Shown here in pieces: positions 61,504 through 64,000 of a DNA stretch of 64,000 nucleotides. Numbering within the stretch: the stretch's first letter is position 1; each line of letters begins with the position of its first letter. A program made the translations under genes and the position numbers. Under the pieces are notes generated by a model. That model saw nothing but the letters and a program-made list of their open reading frames with translations, had not been told where the DNA came from and did no database searches. The stretch is from Bacillota bacterium (lineage in GTDB: Bacteria > Bacillota > UBA4882 > UBA8346): assembly GCA_023401925.1 (NCBI GenBank), contig JAEXDA010000029.1, positions 62,001-126,000 on the forward strand, in the 5' to 3' direction.

Positions 61504-61587
61504 CTTCTGGATTAGCGTTCACTATGGCTGCATGTTTTGGCTGGGTTATTTTCCCTTGAAGTCAGTCTCCGATCCTTTTTTCAAACC

Positions 61588-62835
61588 TTATTTTGTAATA
61601 GAATTTCTCCAGGTTTCGTCGATATATCGAACGACTTGGTCAGCATTTTTTCTGCCAAAAATATACTCCTGGGCACCATTTTTGGTAGCATCCTCAAATG
61701 CTGCTACAGGATACATCGAGAAAGCCCAAGGATTAGTTTTGCCGGAATTGAGATAGGAAACAAGATCTTGAAATGGGGCATCCATCATTTTCACGTTTGC
61801 GCCCTTAAAAGTCGGAACCAGTTTGCATTTTTTGACCCAGAGCTTGATTGCTTCCGGAGTAGCCAGCCATTCAAGAAATTGTTTGGCGGCTTTGATTCTT
61901 TCCGGACTGGATGTGGCTGAAAGGGCAAAGGTAGAATCGACATCCGCGTATAATTTGGCTTCTTTCGGATTGTTGGTACAGGGGAAAGGAATAAAACCAC
62001 ATTTTAATTTGGGATTAGTGCTGATTGCCGCACCATAAGACCACAAACCCTGAACCATCATTGCCGCTTCGCCTTTGGCGAAGGAGGCCTGTTGTTCATT
62101 CCAGTCGAACTCTGCAGCTTTCGGGTCTGAATTGGCTTTGTAGAAATCCAAAATCCTGAACAATTCCTTGACATTCACCGGATCGCCGTAAGAAGCTTTG
62201 CCGGCATTCATTGATTCGATCCATGGCAATACTTTGGGACCTGCCAGGGTTGTATGGGCCATGGAAAGAAAATGGCCCAGGGACCAGTTGGCCTTGAACA
62301 TGGAGGCGAAAGGAGTTACTTTGCCTTTTTTAAGGGTAGCGCAAACGGCCTGTAATTCTTTAAAAGTTGTCGGCGGTTTTAAACCGTATTTTTGGAAGAT
62401 ACCCTTGTTGTAAATAATACCAATACCGGCTACATCCATGGGTAAGGCATAAACTTTGCCTTGATAGGTGACTGAGTTTTTGGTGCCGGATACAACTTTA
62501 TTCATAACCGGTTCTTTGGAAAGATCCAGTAACCATCCGGCATTTGCGAATTCGAAAACATTGGCATACGATTGCAATTGAATGATATCCGGAGCCTGGC
62601 CGCTAGACATCCGGGTTTTTAGTACAGTCATGCTGTCATTGGGGACGATTTCCAAGTCAACGGAGACATTGGGATAAGATTTGGAAAACACTTCGGCCAT
62701 TTCTTTTAATGGGTTGACAATCTCTTGTTTATAAAAGAAGAGATGCAATTTAACAGGTTCCGCTGCAAAAATGTTGCTTCCGATTAGGGCGAAAATACAT
62801 ACGAAAAGAATTCCCTTCAATACGTTACTTTTCAT
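61588..62835 (-). CDS. Sugar ABC transporter substrate-binding protein
   Basis: 415 residues of the family-1 solute-binding type: signal peptide VLKGILFVCIFALIGSNIFA cut before AEPVKL (no lipobox), then VKLHLFFYKQEIVNPLKEMA, VYALPMDVAGIGIIYNKGIF, PPTTFKELQAVCATLKKGKV, ASFAKGEAAMMVQGLWSYG and ERIKAAKQFLEWLATPEAIK. It is first after the LacI-type gene and is preceded by a MalR-like operator. Maltodextrins are the likely ligand given GH13 and MalR context; this is inferred. Confidence 0.92.
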   Translation of the reverse strand: MKSNVLKGILFVCIFALIGSNIFAAEPVKLHLFFYKQEIVNPLKEMAEVFSKSYPNVSVDLEIVPNDSMTVLKTRMSSGQAPDIIQLQSYANVFEFANAGWLLDLSKEPVMNKVVSGTKNSVTYQGKVYALPMDVAGIGIIYNKGIFQKYGLKPPTTFKELQAVCATLKKGKVTPFASMFKANWSLGHFLSMAHTTLAGPKVLPWIESMNAGKASYGDPVNVKELFRILDFYKANSDPKAAEFDWNEQQASFAKGEAAMMVQGLWSYGAAISTNPKLKCGFIPFPCTNNPKEAKLYADVDSTFALSATSSPERIKAAKQFLEWLATPEAIKLWVKKCKLVPTFKGANVKMMDAPFQDLVSYLNSGKTNPWAFSMYPVAAFEDATKNGAQEYIFGRKNADQVVRYIDETWRNSITK

Positions 62836-62943
62836 TACAAAATCCCCCTTTACATAATTTTATACGAAGAATCATAAAAGGTATTCTCAGGTTCCCCCCT
62901 TTTTTTTATTTTGTTTTGAAAGAACGGTAAAAAAACGAAGAAC

Positions 62944-62959
62944 GCGCTAACGTTTGCGC
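62944..62959. promoter_or_regulatory. LacI/MalR-type operator
   Basis: GCGCTAACGTTTGCGC is a palindrome with a single mismatch pair and a central ACGT, the hallmark of LacI-family sites and close to MalR sites of Bacillota (CGCAAACGTTTGCG). It lies about 110 bases upstream of the binding-protein start and 75 bases after the lacI-type stop, so it should control the transport operon. Confidence 0.65.
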
Positions 62960-63033
62960 AATTTGCTAAAATAATTCGCTTTCCTTTTTTTATCTCCTTC
63001 TTACCATAAGGAAAAATTTAGTCGCTGGAAATT

Positions 63034-64000
63034 TTATCGGGACTTTATTTTTGAGCCGCAGGAATCACGGATTATCAGCTCGGATGAAAGAATTTTTTGA
63101 GCAGGAAAAACCTCTTGGTTTTGCAATAAAGCGATGATCATTTTGGAAGCGGCGACACCCATCTCGTAAATGGGAATTCGGACTGTTGTCAAATTGGGTT
63201 CAATAACGGATGCCAAGGGATCATCATTGAAACCGACTACTGCAATATCCTCAGGTATCCGCAGTTTTTTTTCTTTGATGGCTTTATAGGCTCCAAGGGC
63301 CATTAAATCATCGACTGCAAAAATGGCAGTTGGAGGAGGTTTTAAAGTCAATAATTCCAAAGTTAACCGGTAGCCGTCATCTTGTGAAAAAGCGCCTTTC
63401 TTAACGAGCAAGGGATCATGTTCAATCCCAAATTCCCGAAAAGCGAAACGGTAACCTTCATACCTGTCCTGGCAGAGAATATATTCTTCCGGACCATTGA
63501 GCAGCGCGATCTTTTGGTGACCCAAGTTGAATAAATGCCGCACTGCTAAATAGGCCGCCTGGATATTATCGTTGTTAACGGAAAAACATTTGTTAATCTC
63601 AGGGGATCTTCCCACAACTACAAACGGATAGCTGTTTTGGAGCAATTCCGGTATCAATTCGTCATTGACCCGGGAGGCAAGCAAAAGGATCCCGTCAACG
63701 CGCTTTTCAGTCACCATCTGCAGACATTGTCTGGCTTCTTCAGCATAATCTTCGGCGGTGGCCAGCATTAAATTGTAATGATAACTTTGGGTTACAGCGC
63801 TGATTCCCCGGATAATTTCTGAAAAGAATGGATTTGAAAAAGCGCTGTCGGTGGAACGGGACAGAATTAAGCCTAAAGTATGACTGGTACGTTTGATAAG
63901 GCTGCGGGCGATCATATTGGGATGGTAATCCAGCTCAGTCATTAATTTTTTGACCCGTTCTTTGGTCGCGGGACTGATTCGCCGATTATCGGCTATAACC
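63034..64000 (-). CDS. LacI-family regulator (MalR-like), 5' end outside window
   Basis: The frame runs from the stop at 63034 to the window edge; the visible part starts VIADNRRISPATKERVKKLM followed by TELDYHPNMIARSLIKRTSH, the second half of a LacI helix-turn-helix and hinge, and continues with a full sugar-binding domain (TLGLILSRSTDSAFSNPFFS, FVVVGRS, IALLNGPEEYILCQDRYEGY, IFAVDDLMALGAYKAIKEKK, DIAVVGFNDDPLASVIEPNL). About 20 N-terminal residues are missing. NPFFSEIIRGI and GFNDDP.AS resemble MalR repressors of maltose operons. It lies upstream of the transport and GH13 genes on the same strand, with the operator between. Confidence 0.92.
   Translation of the reverse strand, partial: VIADNRRISPATKERVKKLMTELDYHPNMIARSLIKRTSHTLGLILSRSTDSAFSNPFFSEIIRGISAVTQSYHYNLMLATAEDYAEEARQCLQMVTEKRVDGILLLASRVNDELIPELLQNSYPFVVVGRSPEINKCFSVNNDNIQAAYLAVRHLFNLGHQKIALLNGPEEYILCQDRYEGYRFAFREFGIEHDPLLVKKGAFSQDDGYRLTLELLTLKPPPTAIFAVDDLMALGAYKAIKEKKLRIPEDIAVVGFNDDPLASVIEPNLTTVRIPIYEMGVAASKMIIALLQNQEVFPAQKILSSELIIRDSCGSKIKSR

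Noticed and set aside
1..64000. tRNA or rRNA genes
   Set aside because: No cloverleaf with a GGTTCGAATCC-type arm or rRNA-like stretch was seen by eye; a dedicated scan would be needed to exclude one.

Overview
The window looks like chromosomal DNA of an anaerobic, carbohydrate-degrading member of the Bacillota (AT-leaning, many AGGAGG-type ribosome binding sites). Two small Spo0E-type aspartyl-phosphatase proteins, a YteA/DksA-type zinc finger protein, YesM/YesN sensor pairs and MalR/LacI-type control fit a spore-forming lineage. An OmpA/Pal-domain lipoprotein, plus five substrate-binding proteins whose signal peptides lack a normal lipobox, fit a cell with an outer membrane. A diderm Bacillota lineage is my inference; no rRNA or tRNA is present to settle it.

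Layout. 1-7.2 kb: start of a Cache-domain sensor; a sulfur module (ArsR regulator and a CoA-disulfide reductase/rhodanese/TusA/DsrE fusion, each preceded by the same inverted repeat); a DUF134 / frameshifted NifX-like / Mrp iron-sulfur module; and a cysteine desulfidase. 7.2-10.5 kb: an unusual signalling operon (HTH-receiver protein, ABC_sub_bind-type binding protein, Cache histidine kinase). 10.7-20.5 kb: ankyrin-OmpA lipoprotein, beta-lactamase-like hydrolase, small proteins, a LysR relic, a polyferredoxin, an Rrf2 regulator, a TPR protein, an OmpR/kinase pair, an acyltransferase and SfsA.

20.5-34.9 kb looks like an inserted metabolic block: a zinc-dependent dehydrogenase, a GH13 glucosidase, a sugar ABC transporter with its YesM/YesN sensor pair, then a four-gene acid-sugar operon (PdxA-like, LarA-like, DUF1537 kinase, PdxA-like). 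It is bounded on the right by decayed copies of the same acyltransferase and sfsA genes that bound it on the left. 35.6-40.2 kb is housekeeping (panE, DUF5665, YteA-like, lspA, lgt, rluD).

40.3-48.5 kb holds secreted proteins (a putative zinc peptidase, a 1148-residue GH3 enzyme with CBM6 and Pro-Thr linkers, a polysaccharide deacetylase) between two Spo0E-like genes. 48.8-57.5 kb is a threefold repeated cassette of Crp/Fnr (YeiL-like) regulator plus BMP/PnrA-like nucleoside-binding protein, two of them with a nucleoside hydrolase and one with a methyltransferase and an IS605-end-like RNA structure. 57.7-64 kb is a minus-strand maltodextrin-type operon (LacI/MalR, binding protein, two permeases, GH13) with a MalR-like operator.

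Four copies of a roughly 100-130 bp hairpin repeat are scattered through the window (5.8, 43.1, 57.6, 61.4 kb). Several gene relics (deacetylase, NifX, LysR, acyltransferase, SfsA) show active gene decay.
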